64,000 nucleotides of DNA from Nymphaea colorata (GCF_008831285.2 NC_045141.1:21200848-21264847), one strand, 5' to 3'. Numbered from the stretch's first letter, positions 26,001 through 45,900 are shown. Made by a program: numbers and translations. Notes: generated by a model not told the origin, from the letters alone.

Positions 26001-26540
26001 CCATGGATTTGGAATATAAGAATATTTGATATGAACTTCGTTCTGGTGTGGTATGTCGCACAACAGTTTCCCAGGGTCTAGCCACATGGAATTAGTTAGT
26101 AAACTAGTTACGGAATGATGCAGTGGACAAGTGCTTCCTCAACTCGCACAACAAAAATAGCCATATTTTTCATCTCGCCATTGTGAACTCATGAATCTGA
26201 TATTTAGACTTCGAAGCATATTTTTGTTGGTATTTTTGCATTAAGCAAGTTAGGATATAGGGAGGAAGGTATAGTGTAAACGTGCACGAGGACAGGTTGC
26301 ATATGTTCACGAGTAACCAGCCAAAATATACAAAATGCTATCAAGGCTTTAGGTCGCGGAATTAAGTCCTAATCACATTAGAAGATTTCATGGGAGCAAA
26401 ATGCCAACCTTTAATCCAAGTAAGGAACTACCAAAATGACTATCATACTCTCAAAAGGGTGTGGAAAGGACAACAAAAGATTGATTACTGTCGGCATATG
26501 ACACACCTACAGGAATATAGGGTCCGACAACGGCAAAAAT
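21041..26540. other. Duplicated flank in unit 2, no gene found
   Basis: Counterpart of 11231-17340. It holds the AT array at 22964-23058, the gagagtgcccc block at about 23345, and a block at 24780-25850 similar to 15490-16500. The 143-codon frame at 24964-25395 is broken in unit 1 (start codon ATG to TTG and a one-base indel in an A-run), so I do not call it coding. Confidence 0.55.
22964..23058. repeat. (AT)n microsatellite in unit 2
   Basis: About 46 uninterrupted AT units. It is at the same place in the duplication as 12847-12926 but about twice as long in its AT part, and without the TC half. Confidence 0.93.
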
Positions 26541-27085
26541 GAAAGCGTTGCTACACGTTTTCTGCACAGAATCTTACCAGCATAGTCAAATGACAGATTC
26601 TTTAGTTTAATTTGTATTTCAAACCGGTTGGGTTAGACCAACATGATAAAACTGCTACAGCAATTTACAAGAGCCAGCTAGTCCATTAATCCATGTAAAA
26701 ACTTTGTTCATTGGAACAATGTTCATCTTGTATTATACAGAAAGGCTTGGTAGTAAAAAGTAGTGAACATTCAGCTATGCCCTGTAAAATTGTGCAAATG
26801 GCATTTTCAAGTACACTTTTTCTAAGACAAACCTTAAATTACAAGATGAATCAAATATTGTTGGACATGGAAGAATCTCCTTCTAAGATGGTCTCCTGAT
26901 TATAATCACCAAAGGTGCGAGATGGACCATTTTCACCCCCAAAGCGAGGAAGATTCCATGAAAATTAGAGCTTTGTCAGCGTTATCAAGGGGATATGGTC
27001 CATATGTTACAAGAAATAGAACCAGGTCCAACTCAACAAAATATATGATTCCCAAGCCTATTATACCCTTCTATCTGTCAATTTC
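26541..27085. other. 3' flank of the PWWP gene
   Basis: Lies directly downstream of the PWWP gene stop on the minus strand and probably contains its 3' UTR. No other coding signal is visible. Confidence 0.5.
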
Positions 27086-33953
<6,868 letters not shown>

Positions 33954-34825
33954 TTCGCCGATCAAAAAGCACGAACGCCCACAAACGCCGACCTTCTCTT
34001 TCTCCAGGGGGGAATAAGAAAAAAAAAAAAAACTTCACATGCACTTAGATCCGATCACACCATCGGCTCCCATCCACTTATCCTCCATCAAACCTCTGAA
34101 AATAACACATAGTTTTATTCAAAAACTACAAGGTAAGCCCTAGGGCTTGGATATACAACCGGTATAGCCCTTTCCTCGATGTGGGTAGTCCCCAAATCCT
34201 GATGGAGCCATGAGACACATGAAATTTTGCGATTTCTTAATCATGGGTCACATGTTTCCGACGGTCTAAACGTCGCCTCATCCGGATTTAGTTTCTTTCC
34301 TTTTTCCTTCCGTTTGGCTTCCCAGCTGTTCCTTCTCCTGTTCCCCCTTTATGGCGCGTTTCGATTTTGTGCAGGGATACAGAAAGACACAAAATTGCGC
34401 GCAGAAGAGAGGGAGATAGAGAGAGAGGGGGTTTGGACCTGCCAGTCTTGAGCGTAGGCCTCTCTCTAACCAGAGGTTCAAACCCACCTAGGGTTAGGGT
34501 TAAGACCTTGGATGAGAAAAGATTATTAGTTAAAACAACTAAGATAAAGACAATTTTACAGCAGTAATTTACCAATTTACTTCGCTTCCATGGTCTGCTA
34601 AAATATTAAACAGAAAATGAAACAATTATCACATTGACACCGCATGAACTCATTAATTTAGTCGCATGGCATGGTTTTTATGATACGCGTAAAAAGCAGA
34701 CTGGTGAAAGATTACAGAGTCCAGTATTTAATACATTTTAAAAGCTTTTGCAGTATTCTGCGGAAACGTTTCAAGTGTTTGAATGTTCAGCGAATTGAAA
34801 AACTTCAAAAATAGGTTCTCTACTA
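33954..34825. other. PWWP gene promoter side, intergenic
   Basis: Upstream of the PWWP start on the minus strand; 5' UTR and promoter are expected here but I cannot place a start site. The + strand frames here are opposite-strand or low-complexity artefacts. A short telomere-like agggttagggtta lies at about 34490. Confidence 0.5.
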
Positions 34826-35538
34826 TTATACAAGATCTAAAAATGGTGAATGTCCATCTGCAACATAAGGCAGTAAGGTGATTTCTGAATCAGACTCAAA
34901 AGAAGCTGTCCAAGTGAGATATGCGGCAACCTAAAGGTCGAGCCCGGTGAATATCAGGCTTCATTGTGATCCCAAATGATATTGCTTCGATAAGATTTAC
35001 CTGTGGAATTTTGCGGTCGCCAACAATATACTGCAGGTTTAAATCATCCTCCTAACTCCTGTGGGAGGAGAAAGTTTTTCTCTTTATTACTAAATCAAGT
35101 TTCCCATCTCCGGGAGACCACCTTTTGTTGCTGGGGGTGGAAGATGGGGGATATTTATTCATATAATTTTCTGTTCTTGAATTGTACATGATATCATACG
35201 ATATGTTTTTTTGCTTCTAGAAGGTCTCACCTTCTAAGTCAAATGCTCAAACGCCCTCTAATTGCATGGAAATCTTCTTTGTGGCAAAAAAGTTAACGGC
35301 AACTTTCCTTCAAGATTATTAAGAAATTTCACTGGAAAAAGGTAGTTCTTGTTGTTGTACCTGATAGTACTTGACTGCTGGAGTCGAATGGTATATCTCC
35401 TGTCGCCTGTCGGTGGGAAAATGTGGCTGCCAATAAAAAATTGATGCAGTGTAATTACAGTGTTTTAAATCGCATTTCTAAACATTTACCTTGGAACTTT
35501 GCATCATATGGAAGAGCTCCACCAAGTCACTGACATAA
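34826..35538 (-). pseudogene. 3'-terminal exon-like fragments of an unidentified gene
   Basis: Four minus-strand pieces with splice-like borders read as one frame: about 35538-35490 (ends HMMQSSK, donor gtaaat), 35399-35361 (EIYHSTPAVKYYQ, acceptor gcgacag, donor gtacaa), 35030-35001 (YIVGDRKIPQ, acceptor ctgcag, donor gtaaat) and 34930-34826 (begins VAAYLTWTASFESDSE, ends FLDLV and TAA). Three consecutive joins in phase 0, with amino-acid composition typical of folded protein, are hard to explain by chance. I do not recognise the family. Upstream of 35538 the frame meets stops and no further exons are evident up to about 37 kb, so this is most likely the remnant or captured 3' end of a gene. 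It could also be the end of a gene with unseen distant exons. Confidence 0.4.
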
Positions 35539-36849
35539 CTTTAAAGCCAGAAAATGGATTCGTCGGTTTGACAGGAAGATCAGTATCAATGGAGACGCCG
35601 CTCCCCAGTTACAGCACTGCGATACGAGAGGGAAACAGAGGGATGTATGAGCGCAACAAGGTATTAGTAACCAATCAACAGAAAATATAAAATTATAGGC
35701 TGTTGAAGCAATAATGCTGAGAGAAAGCGAGATATTAAATTTTATGGTAGTTTAAGATACATTACTTTACTAAACCATTTTTTAGTTAAAGTGTTCTTAA
35801 AAGTTTGTAAAATCGTTAAAATATTTTTAGAACATGTCTTCCGATGTTAGTGACAAAACGTGAAAAGTACTTACCAGCGGAGAATATGGTTGCGGTAGAT
35901 ATGGTTTTTAACAGCATTCTTTAAATATTTAAAAACTTATGTTATTTATTTTTTTAATGTATTTGTAAATTGATTTGGTATAAGTAATCATAATATTTCC
36001 ATATTATTTTTTTCTTTACCTTGTAGCACATGGTGTAAATGAACATGCATTATTTTAAATTGAAAGCAATTTTTTTTCCTTATTTCATAAAAGTGGTCCA
36101 TACTTTATGATAACAAGTTGCTACTAATTGTTTGTAAGATGGAAGGAGGTTATTTGGTATGAACTCGTATGGGTTCGTTCATTTCACCCCCTTCCGTGAA
36201 GGTCCGTGACAAAGAAGTCGGCCTAACGAAACGACTGCTGCCATTAATCTTGAAAAGAAATTAGTTCTTAAAAAACTCGTTCATGTCATTGATCGCATTT
36301 GGTTCCTTTTGAGTTTAATAAAGATGGATTGTGATCTACTTATATATTAAGTTGAACTTCATAACTAAAGCAAATAATAACCCCCCTCCCGCAATTTCAT
36401 TATATCAATAAATTTAAGAAAGTGAGGACAGAGGACCCACTCTTTAGATCGATAATACAAAGCATGTCTTAAAACATGTCCAACGGGAGTGGTCCACAAA
36501 ATCATGCATGGCTGGTAGGCGATCGGTTTTCGCTTCAATTATTTGAGAGTCAACTCTTTGTGTTGCAATTCTACAAACGAAGGGGTTATTGATGCACAAG
36601 TTAAAGTGCGGTAGAGATGACTTTTCGAGACACCGATATAAGCTAGGAAATGAAGGATTGAGTGAATGCTTCGACTTTTTTTTGAATGGTGGGTCAAATC
36701 CTGCTCACTGGAAAACATGTTTTAAATAAAAACTTTCACAATCCTCTAATGTTCTATGGTGTGATTTTTACTTTACCATACGGTTCACACTCAACTTTCT
36801 CAAACAATTACACCATTTTTCCTTAAAAAAAAGTTGAAAACTTGCCTTC

Positions 36850-36894
<45 letters not shown>

Positions 36895-36990
36895 CCACAT
36901 TTGCCAACAAAAAAAAAAAAAAAACGATGTAAAAAGGTCACAAAATGTTGTATGAGTCTCGTCTCGATAGGCAGGTTACATGTAAGGGGA
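35539..36990. other. Intergenic DNA upstream of the glucosidase gene
   Basis: AT-rich and without supported genes. A CT run lies at 36847-36892 followed by an A-tract. The last few hundred bases may include promoter elements of the glucosidase gene. Confidence 0.5.
36847..36892. repeat. (CT)n microsatellite upstream of the glucosidase gene
   Basis: About 21 CT units, roughly 200 bases before the leader region. The duplicated leader at the right edge of the window lacks this array; only a short ctctctctc lies at about 62519. Confidence 0.9.
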
Positions 36991-37059
36991 AAAGACGGGG
37001 TAGCGTCTCGTATTACCTAGAAATGAGGTCACGCTTGCAAAATTATTGATAAAAAAGTG

Positions 37060-39893
37060 AGACCTATGTGAAAATATTCCCACCAGCGGGAAAAATTGGA
37101 AGGGCCGTTGGCAAAATGGTATGGTGAAATTATCTTCTTCTCCTCAGTTGACGGCTTCTTCTTCTCCGTGCTGTTCTATCTTCTGCGTCCGTTTCCGCCA
37201 CGCTCCTCCATCTTGTGCGTGTGTACACTTCAGGCGGCGCTGCTCACTCGTGAACGATATTGTGATCTTCAACCGGAGTCCCTTCGATTGCTTTTGTTTT
37301 CCGCTGGACAATGCGTGATCTCGTAAGGATCTCGGTCTTCCTGCTTCCCTTTTGTTATTCGAAAATGATTTGGTTACTTTGTTGTTACGATCTTCTTTCT
37401 TTGGAAGAACACGGTTTCGGTAGCATCATATAATCTCCTCCTACCGGCCCTCTTCTTCCTTTTCTTCTTTCTTTTGTTGGCTGGGCTGATCTGTTTGAAC
37501 AATATTCCGTATGGATAATTGGTGGGCCTGTTCTTCATTGCTGGTTGTAATTATTCTTATTTTCTTGCAAAATGTGGGTAGTCATTGGTAAGAAATGGTT
37601 GTTTCTAGTCAATCGCATTTGTAAAAAATTTGTGACTACAACTATCTCTACGTCAATGAGTGGAACTGCATTTAATCTTTTCTGTTTCCGGGATTTGACG
37701 CCTATCATGCGATTTGAGGAAGCATATGGTTATTCTGAGTCTGGCTATCTCTACACTAGCTAAGCAACGGAAGTCTTTAACAATTTTGGGGTTGCTGATG
37801 GAGTTCATGTTGGTAGCTAACTTGTCTTGGTGTCTCAAAAAATCTTCTGCCTCGAATCTTTTCTTGTAGGGACTGTTGATCTAAGGGTCTCTCGTGTGAA
37901 CTTTATTAAATATACTTTCCTTGAATTTTCTATGGCAGAATATTAGTAAAATTGCAAGAATGTCGTTGATTTGGGGACATGGAGAAGCAAAAGAGTGATT
38001 CATATACTCTGGCCTCTCTGGCAACTGTCGTTCTTCTGAAGTATCTCAATTTCATTAGGCTGGTTTCTGCAAAAGGATCCTGTTCTTGTTGACATAAGAT
38101 TATTGAATTTAGACATTCTCCATTGCAAGTTTGGCCGTACTAACCAGTGAAACAGTTGGCATCACGTTGTCATAGTCGGACAATATTAGTGGGGGAAGCC
38201 AGGCAGAAACTAGATGAGAACGGGGGCTCCTCTAACGTTATCGGGGTCGGAGGTGCGTCGGGTACTGTTGATTTCAAGATGAAAAGTACTTCGACCACCA
38301 CAGATTGGAACCCTACGGGGTTCGGACTTGATGGATTCATTTTCTTTGATGCCTTCCATTCTCAAATGAATGGCATCTTAAGATCTGATACGTAGCTAAT
38401 GATGAGTTTTTGTTTCTTCATGGATGGCATCATCCTAAAGGGGGCATTTGATGGCCATGAAAACAACTTGCAAGGTGGCTTTTTTTCTGAAATAAGTTTT
38501 CAGAAAAAAAGGGGTCCTGCTGTCCTAGACATAATTGGGGTGACAGAAAATTAGGAAAACCATACAGATTACATTGTGAAAGGGTGAAAATATAAGAGAA
38601 ATGTATTCAGATTGCAGCTTGAGAGGTGAAGATAAATTCCTCTTAAAGGGTATATTCCAGACAAAAGTATCCAGCAGTCAATATGCGAGAAGATGAACTA
38701 ACCCGGGTTGTATCATTGAAACTGGTGCTTCTGTCCTGCTCCTCTGACAAACTAATGGCAAGATAGACAAGCACAAGCAGTTTTCCTAAGAAAGGGAAGA
38801 AATTAAACTGGTGCTCTTCATGCTAAATGGCCACTTTTTAAGTTTTCAAAATTCCTTATGGTATGAAGAGGGTTCCCTAAGCTTCTGATTGGTAAGTTCT
38901 TGGTTCACAACTCTGATCTGATTATGTCAAGAGGTGCACCCTGCGTGTTGAAAGAAGGACAAAAATGATCTCGACGCAATTTGACCTCACTGGATTTGCA
39001 TTGACCACACTTGGTGCCATGTTGGAGCTGCACCCACACCTGAATCGTGTCAACTTGGGTGCGGCTGCTATTTTAATGAGTTCGTGTGACATAGTTTATG
39101 GATTGTCAACAGGTTGGGTGATGATCTCCATCAAGTCTAATATATGAGCATCTGCTTTTAAGTTAAAGCTTGAGAGATTGATTTCCATCAGGTCCAAGAT
39201 GGCACATTTCCATAATTCATAAATTTTTTTATATGAAAAATAACCAGATTTTATTTCTATGTGAAGGTTATCTAAACTTCCATTTGCAGTTAACAAAAGG
39301 AGGTCTCTTCTTGTATGTTTGTCTGTGCAAATATGCAGGATGATACGTACAGCATGGTTATAGAGATCTTTGATGATAATCTTTCAAGTAGTTTCACTGT
39401 CTGAAGTTAACAATTCAAAACTCTAGTTATCACCTGCTCTTGAGACAACCACAGTATAACTTATATCCTAAGCCAAAAAAGTGAAGCATTAGCTTCACAT
39501 ATGCTAGAAATTATACTTTTATGGATGTTGATAAAATAAATTTGCAATAAAACCTGGACTATTGCAACTGCATAAGCATTCCTGGCATCAAGTTATGGAA
39601 GAATTTGTACTTCGCTCGAATTTCTGGATCTAGAATGGAAGGTTATGTTGTGAAGTGTTCCTAGAGTTTTTCATTGAAATGCTATGGTTCTGCATTACAT
39701 GAAGTACATAAATAGTTTTAAGTTGCTTGATACGCTAAGGATATGAATATCTGCTGTCCTGTTTAATGGCTTACTCTTTGCTTAAATTCCAAACTGTTAT
39801 TGTAATGGTTTCAAAGCGTTACTAACATGTGAACAGTCTGAGCAATGGAATATCAAATTCAACAAAGTTCCTGACATGAACGTTTGTCTGCAG
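37060..39893 (+). promoter_or_regulatory. Probable non-coding leader exon and first intron of the glucosidase gene
   Basis: The first coding exon begins after an acceptor (gtctgcag, ending at 39893), so a leader exon must lie upstream. The best candidate is about 37100-37324, ending ATGCGTGATCTC with a donor gtaagg at 37325. This region is repeated at 62600-62910. Reading from it into the coding exon does not preserve a frame, so I treat it as 5' UTR with short upstream frames. One of these is Ser/Cys/Arg-rich and is maintained without indels in the second copy, which leaves an alternative transit-peptide role open. The intron segment of about 37840-39310 is missing from the second copy. Confidence 0.5.
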
Positions 39894-39931
39894 AATCAGA
39901 ACATAGGAAAGCAGGGAGGAGACTGAAAAAT

Positions 39932-42900
39932 ATGATGAATGGAGATCTGTTGATGCCTAGGATGGCTAAACATGAATGCAAAATGGATGCAACAGAGAAT
40001 GAGCCTAAACGGATGGTTTGCCAGCCTATTATTGGGGAGGGAGTTTTTAGATTTGATTGTTCTGAGCATGCAAGGGTTGCAGCATATCCTAGTTTTTCAT
40101 TTGCTAATGTTGAAGATAGAGAAACGGGTATCACAACCTGCAGGTTGCCTGAATATATTCCTTTTTACCTGTATTCAAATGGTCAACAGATTGTTACGGT
40201 CGAGGTCTGCAGCTATTCTCTCTACTACATCAATCAAGTTCCCTGTCATTACTTAACTGTATTTTGTGAGCATATATTTGGATCATGCATTGAGATTTGC
40301 TTTTTCTTTTCCTTTTTGCTAAAGCTTCCAGTTGGAACTTGTTTCTATGGAACTGGAGAAGTTAGTGGGCCACTAGAACGAACTGGGAAAAGAGTAAGAA
40401 AAGTTCAACTTTAGCTGCATTGATATTTCTAATTTACTAGATCAAACTGTCTAATTTGTGATCTTGTTTCAGGTGTTTATATGGAATACTGATGCCTTTG
40501 GTTATGGATCAGGAACTACATCCTTGTACCAATCACATCCTTGGGTCCTAGTTCTTCTTCCAAGTGGAGATGCCTATGGAATTCTTGCTGATACAACTTA
40601 CCGCTGTGAGGTCTATTTTCTATTTTCGTTCTACTCAAGGTTGTAACTTCATAGAAAATCCAAAATTGTAACCCTTTCTATGCATTCCTTAGGTAGTTTG
40701 CAATTCCCTTTGCAGGTTGATCTATGTGAAGCATCAATGATAAGATTCGTGGCTCCTGCTGTGTATCCTGTTGTGACATTTGGCCCATTTTCATCTCCTT
40801 CCCAAATTTTGGCATCTCTCTATCGTGCAACTGGTAAATTGGCTTTTATTGATTTTATAGGTTCTATTAGATATTTCTGATATAAAGTAAACATTGTCTA
40901 ATTTGATTCATATTTAGCATTTTCATGGTTGGTCAGTATGGATCCTTGCATGTGAAACAATGTTTTAGCACTGAAGAAATTGCATTGTCTCCAGTGTAAG
41001 GCGTCTCAGGGAATTTTCATTATTCTGCTAAACAACAGCTTTTAATAGCTTGAGTTTTTTGCCATTCATGTTTTCAGCCTTCAAATGGGATGAGAACTTG
41101 CAGTGTCCTGCTTGAGGGATCACAAGACCTGGATACTACCCATGTTTGGGTGTAAACGTCATTTGATTAATCTCAATTTTGACAAGTTATGCTTGGTCTC
41201 AAGGTGATGAGTTGATCAAGTGAAGACCATATATATTGCTGATATGATAGTGAACTTAGCCAAATCAACTTCTTGGCTAATCTGATCGAAGATTGTGGTT
41301 CTTGTTTCAATTTACTGATGTAAGTTGTGCCTTTTCTAACTTTACCCTTTCTACAGGAAATGTGTTTATGCCACCAAAGTGGTCTTTAGGCTATCATCAA
41401 TGCCGTTACAGTTATGACTCAGATGAGAGGGTTCTTAAGGTAAGTAAATTTTCTTGTCAATGTACACTTTCATGCATTTAAACAAATTGAATAACTGAAA
41501 TAACTATATTTGTTTCTTCACATGGACATTCGAGGAAAAATATTTATGTTGGAATGTCAATGGACACCTAAAGAGGACATCATCTAATTCTGACACATCT
41601 TTTCATGTTCAGAACATGTTATTTTATGCACACATGGAAGAAATATTTTCCAATCGTGAGAAAACTCAACTAAAAAGGAACCAAGAATTATTGGTTGCAA
41701 ATGTGACACCTTCTTTTTGGTTACATTCTCTCCTCTCTCTAAATAGCAGCACATGCACAATGACCAGCTGTAAGAGTCTTTACTGCTTGTAAGCTAGTTT
41801 GACTAGAAATTACCAGCACTACCACATCCTAAGAGCTAATAATTTCTAGCAAAAAAAGAGCTTTTGATAGAAAATACGAAGCAAAACAAAGAAAAAAGAG
41901 AAACAGAGATTATGCTTCAAGCATACTTCATCTGATCTAGTAAGTCCTAAGAGGTGTACTTTGGCTTGTAATTGCAAAAGCACAATTTTGTAATACTGTA
42001 CATTAAATATAAGGAAGTAGACAAGATGAATATTTGTAAGTATTCTTTAGGGGAGCACAATCTTCTATGAATCTGTCCCAATCTTGAGGGCAGATTCATG
42101 GAACACTGTAAACAATGCAGCATTCCTGTTACCAGACACCTCTTTGGGGTACACCGAGATTAATGAGAGTACTACATGAATCTTAGCAGACTCCGACAGT
42201 GGTACTAGAGACATGCTGTTTGCTGAACACATCAATGCCTTTGGCAGTGGTACTAGGAACAGCTCTGCACTCAGTTGTCAGTTTCAATTTAGAAGCAGTG
42301 TTGTATTAGAAGTGCATCCTTCAGTGTCAGATCTTTAGACTTCTACTGTAGCTGCTTTTGTTTTGCATTCACTCTCTTCTTGGCATGCACAGGTGGCCAA
42401 AACATTTCGTGAGAAAGGTATCCCTTGTGATGTCATGTGGATTGACATTGACTACATGGAAGGCTACCGCTGTTTTACCTTTGATCAAGTATGCTGTTCT
42501 TTTCATCTATCTATTTTGAGAGTCATCGTTTGGCTATTTGCAAATTCTGTTTATGAAGTTTATCCACTTGAATTGGCTGCATGTCTTCCCCCACCTTCTG
42601 CCATTTAACAGGAAGGCAGTGAGCCAGTGACTTGCCACATCCGTTTGATATTAACTATAATCTGTCCTTCATGCTTATTGGTGTTTTTGTGTCTATAAAA
42701 TGGTATTCCATTATTATGTTCTGTGACGTTTCAGTTTTAGTCTCTTCTGCTTTTTGCAATCAATACAAGAAAAGTATTGAGAAGATTTAACATCCAAAAT
42801 CCAAATATCAGATTTTTTCTTCGATATTCCTACCAGGAGCGTTTCGCAGATCCAAAGTCTTTGGTGGATAAGCTCCATTCGAGTGGCTTCAAAGCTATCT

Positions 42901-45900
42901 GGATGCTTGATCCTGGCATTAAATGTGAAAAAGGTTATTCTGTTTATGACAGTGGCTGTGAGAACGACGTCTGGGTCCTGCAAGAGGATGGAAAACCTTT
43001 TGTTGGTAATTTCACTTAAATGCGTGGGTTTTTTTTATACGGTTACATTGTGGACCAAGAACGTCTGTTGTTTGTTGCATGTTGCTAAAGATTATCTCTC
43101 ATACTATTTAGGTGAGGTGTGGCCAGGACCCTGCGTTTTTCCTGATTTTACGCAAGCAAAAGTACGTCACTGGTGGGCTAGCTTGGTTAATGATTTTATC
43201 AGCAATGGTGCTGATGGCATATGGAATGACATGAATGAGCCTTCTGTCTTTAAGGTGATATTATTACATGCTTCACACTCTTGGGCAGTTTTGAAGATTA
43301 TATTGTTCCCGTTACCGATTTCTGTTCTCTATTCAGGTCGTAACAAAAACTATGCCAGAGAGCAACATCCATAGAGGGGATAATGAGCTAGGGGGATGGC
43401 AGAGCCACTCACATTATCACAATGTAAATCCTGTAACCCTAAGATGGAATGGTCCAGTAAACTGGAACATAACCTACAATTATATATATATATATATATA
43501 TACATATATCGATGTGCGTGTTCGGTGTTTGTGTTCTAACAGCTTAGTTATTTGCAGGTGTATGGAATGTTGATGGCAAAGTCTACATACGAAGGAGTGA
43601 AATTGGCTACCAGAAAGAAACGGCCTTTCGTTCTAACAAGAGCTGGTTATATTGGCAGCCAAAGATATGCTGCAACATGGACTGGAGACAACCTCTCAAC
43701 TTGGGAGCACTTGCACATGAGCATACAGATGGTTCTTTCCTTGGTGAGTGAGGATTCATAAAACTATCCCAGATACCATGTTAAATATTCTACTGACTGC
43801 ACTGCTAGACGACAAGATAGCTGAAAATGTGCCGGTCAACGACCTTCTTAGTACGTGATGGACGTAGGCACGAGCGTTATTTTAAATGTGACCTGACGAA
43901 GTGCGTCAACCTTTATTTCCTTCAGAAAAAACTGAAGTCTAAAGCCGCCAAAGACCAAAACAGGTAAGAAATAACACGTGGTCATCAAACTGAATTAGAT
44001 GAAAGAAAGAGCTAATTTTTTTTCGCGATTAACAAGATGACGGTGAAACCATTAATTTTCAGTGACACGGACACCAGTTTCACTTATTAACGTCCTTGAG
44101 GTTTCTGGGCCAGGTGTATAACGCTAGAATATTAATGTCTTTCCTTTTACTCGGATAGCGTCCGAGTTTGTATCTAACAATACCCCTCCCTCCAACTTTG
44201 TTGTTATATTTTACGGGATTTATATCTTCCTTTTTCTCTCTTTTGTTTAATTTTATTTTTCTTAAGTCTTTTAGAGATAGTTGTCTGAATTTACTTAATT
44301 CGCTTCGGACATAAAAGTCATGTTTTTATTTATTTGGTTTTTTTGACGTTGAGGATGCCAATATGTGAAAAGAGTGAATTTTCCCCTGATGACAATCATA
44401 CGATAATTTTTTGAAATTTAATTTATCAGCGGACCACGCAGAAATTTACGCAATAGGCTCCTCTAGGACCTACGTTGTGCAGGAGAAAATGATACATGAC
44501 TCGAGCCTTGACCGCCTGTGTTGCACGTGGCCATAAACATCAAAACATTCCCATGTAATGCATCCCCCTTTCTCTCATGTCTTGAATAGGTTGAACAAAT
44601 TCTTAGCGAATTGCGAGACAGGGGCAGTAGTTTAAGTTAATTATCTGATAGCTGGGTATGTCTTGTTTCATCTGTTGTGGTTTTGACAATGAAGTCCTCA
44701 AGAATTTTTGTTTTAAGGCCAATAAGAGCTCGCTTTATCTTGTCAGGGGTTCAAGCTTAAGAACTGTAAGTTGAACAGGGAAAAAATATTTCTCTTAGCA
44801 TAACCTGGGAAGTATCCATCTGATTCCCAGCTTGCAACCCCCTAACTCCCCACAAAAGAAAAAAAGTTTCATCTGTTGTGGTTTTGACAATGAAGTCCAC
44901 AAGCATTTTTGTTTTAAGGCCAACAGAGCTCGCTTTATCTGGTCAAGGTTCAAGGCAAAGAACTGCAAGTTGAACAGCGCAAAAATATTTCTCTTAGCAT
45001 AACCTGGCAAGTATCCATCTGATTCCCAGCTTGCAACCCCCCAACTCCCAGTCCCAAAAAAGAAAAAAAGGAAAATTTAAATAAAAGAAAAAGAAGAAAA
45101 GTATCCATCTGAACCATGTTATATGGGCTTCTGTTACTTGTATATTTAAGTTGGTTTTTCTGATCAAAATGGAAGAAGAAATTAGGTAAAGTACATAAGT
45201 TCTGTGTCTCCTCTCCTGTTTAGGGGCTAAGTGGACAGCCATTATCAGGACCAGATATTGGTGGGTTTGTTGGGAATGCAACGCCAAGGCTTTTTGGAAG
45301 ATGGATGGGGATCGCTGCCATGTTTCCATTCTGTCGTGGACATACAGACTCTGGATCTATTGATCACGAGCCATGGGCTTTTGGCCAAGAGGTTTGTCTT
45401 GAGCTCATATTATTTTAGGGCTAGTTCATGACTGCATTGTTTATTTTCACTTTTTGAATTGCCTATCGAGTCAAAGACTACCCTTTGCGTCGAAAACAAA
45501 GCCTCTCTGGCCACATGGCTCAGTTACTGTTTCTTGGTATATCAAGCTGCACTTCATTTATTAAGCGTAGGGTTCTTAAAAAGCTAATCAACTTTCACAA
45601 CTCTTATGATCATGACGTGATTTGGTGGACCAACCACTACGTCCAAAAGGATAAGTGAAATCGAAAAAAATTTCTTCCTTGATATCTATTATGATTTATG
45701 GTTCCTATTTTTGGCTTGCGGTACTTTAGGTAATGTTTATTTATTTTCTTAATTCACGAACTGATTTTTACATTATCTGTGTGTATTGGTCTTGTTTCTT
45801 TCTCCATATTCCTCGTTTTCATTTTGTTTTCTCCTCCCTTCTTTATTTGTGATAAGCCTGCTGTGACTCAAAACTCATCTTATTCTCTTCTAGTGCGAGG

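Larger units (their letters stand above)
17848..26540. repeat. Tandem duplication, unit 2 (contains bHLH copy 2)
   Basis: Collinear with 8108-17340. It begins near atgtttaaaatgacta (compare 8108) and fades after the block with cgtgcacgag and gagtaaccagc near 26290-26320 (compare 17080-17130). It lacks the 1.4-kb segment of unit 1 and has a longer AT microsatellite. Edges are approximate. Confidence 0.85.

Noticed and set aside
34484..34502. Interstitial telomere-like repeat (agggttagggtta)
   Set aside because: Only about two six-base units; too short to distinguish from chance, and not the seven-base unit usual in plants.
35499..35690. Plus-strand 63-codon frame with balanced composition
   Set aside because: It overlaps, in antisense, the minus-strand exon-like chain, which has better splice signals and consistent phase; I recognise no family in the plus frame.
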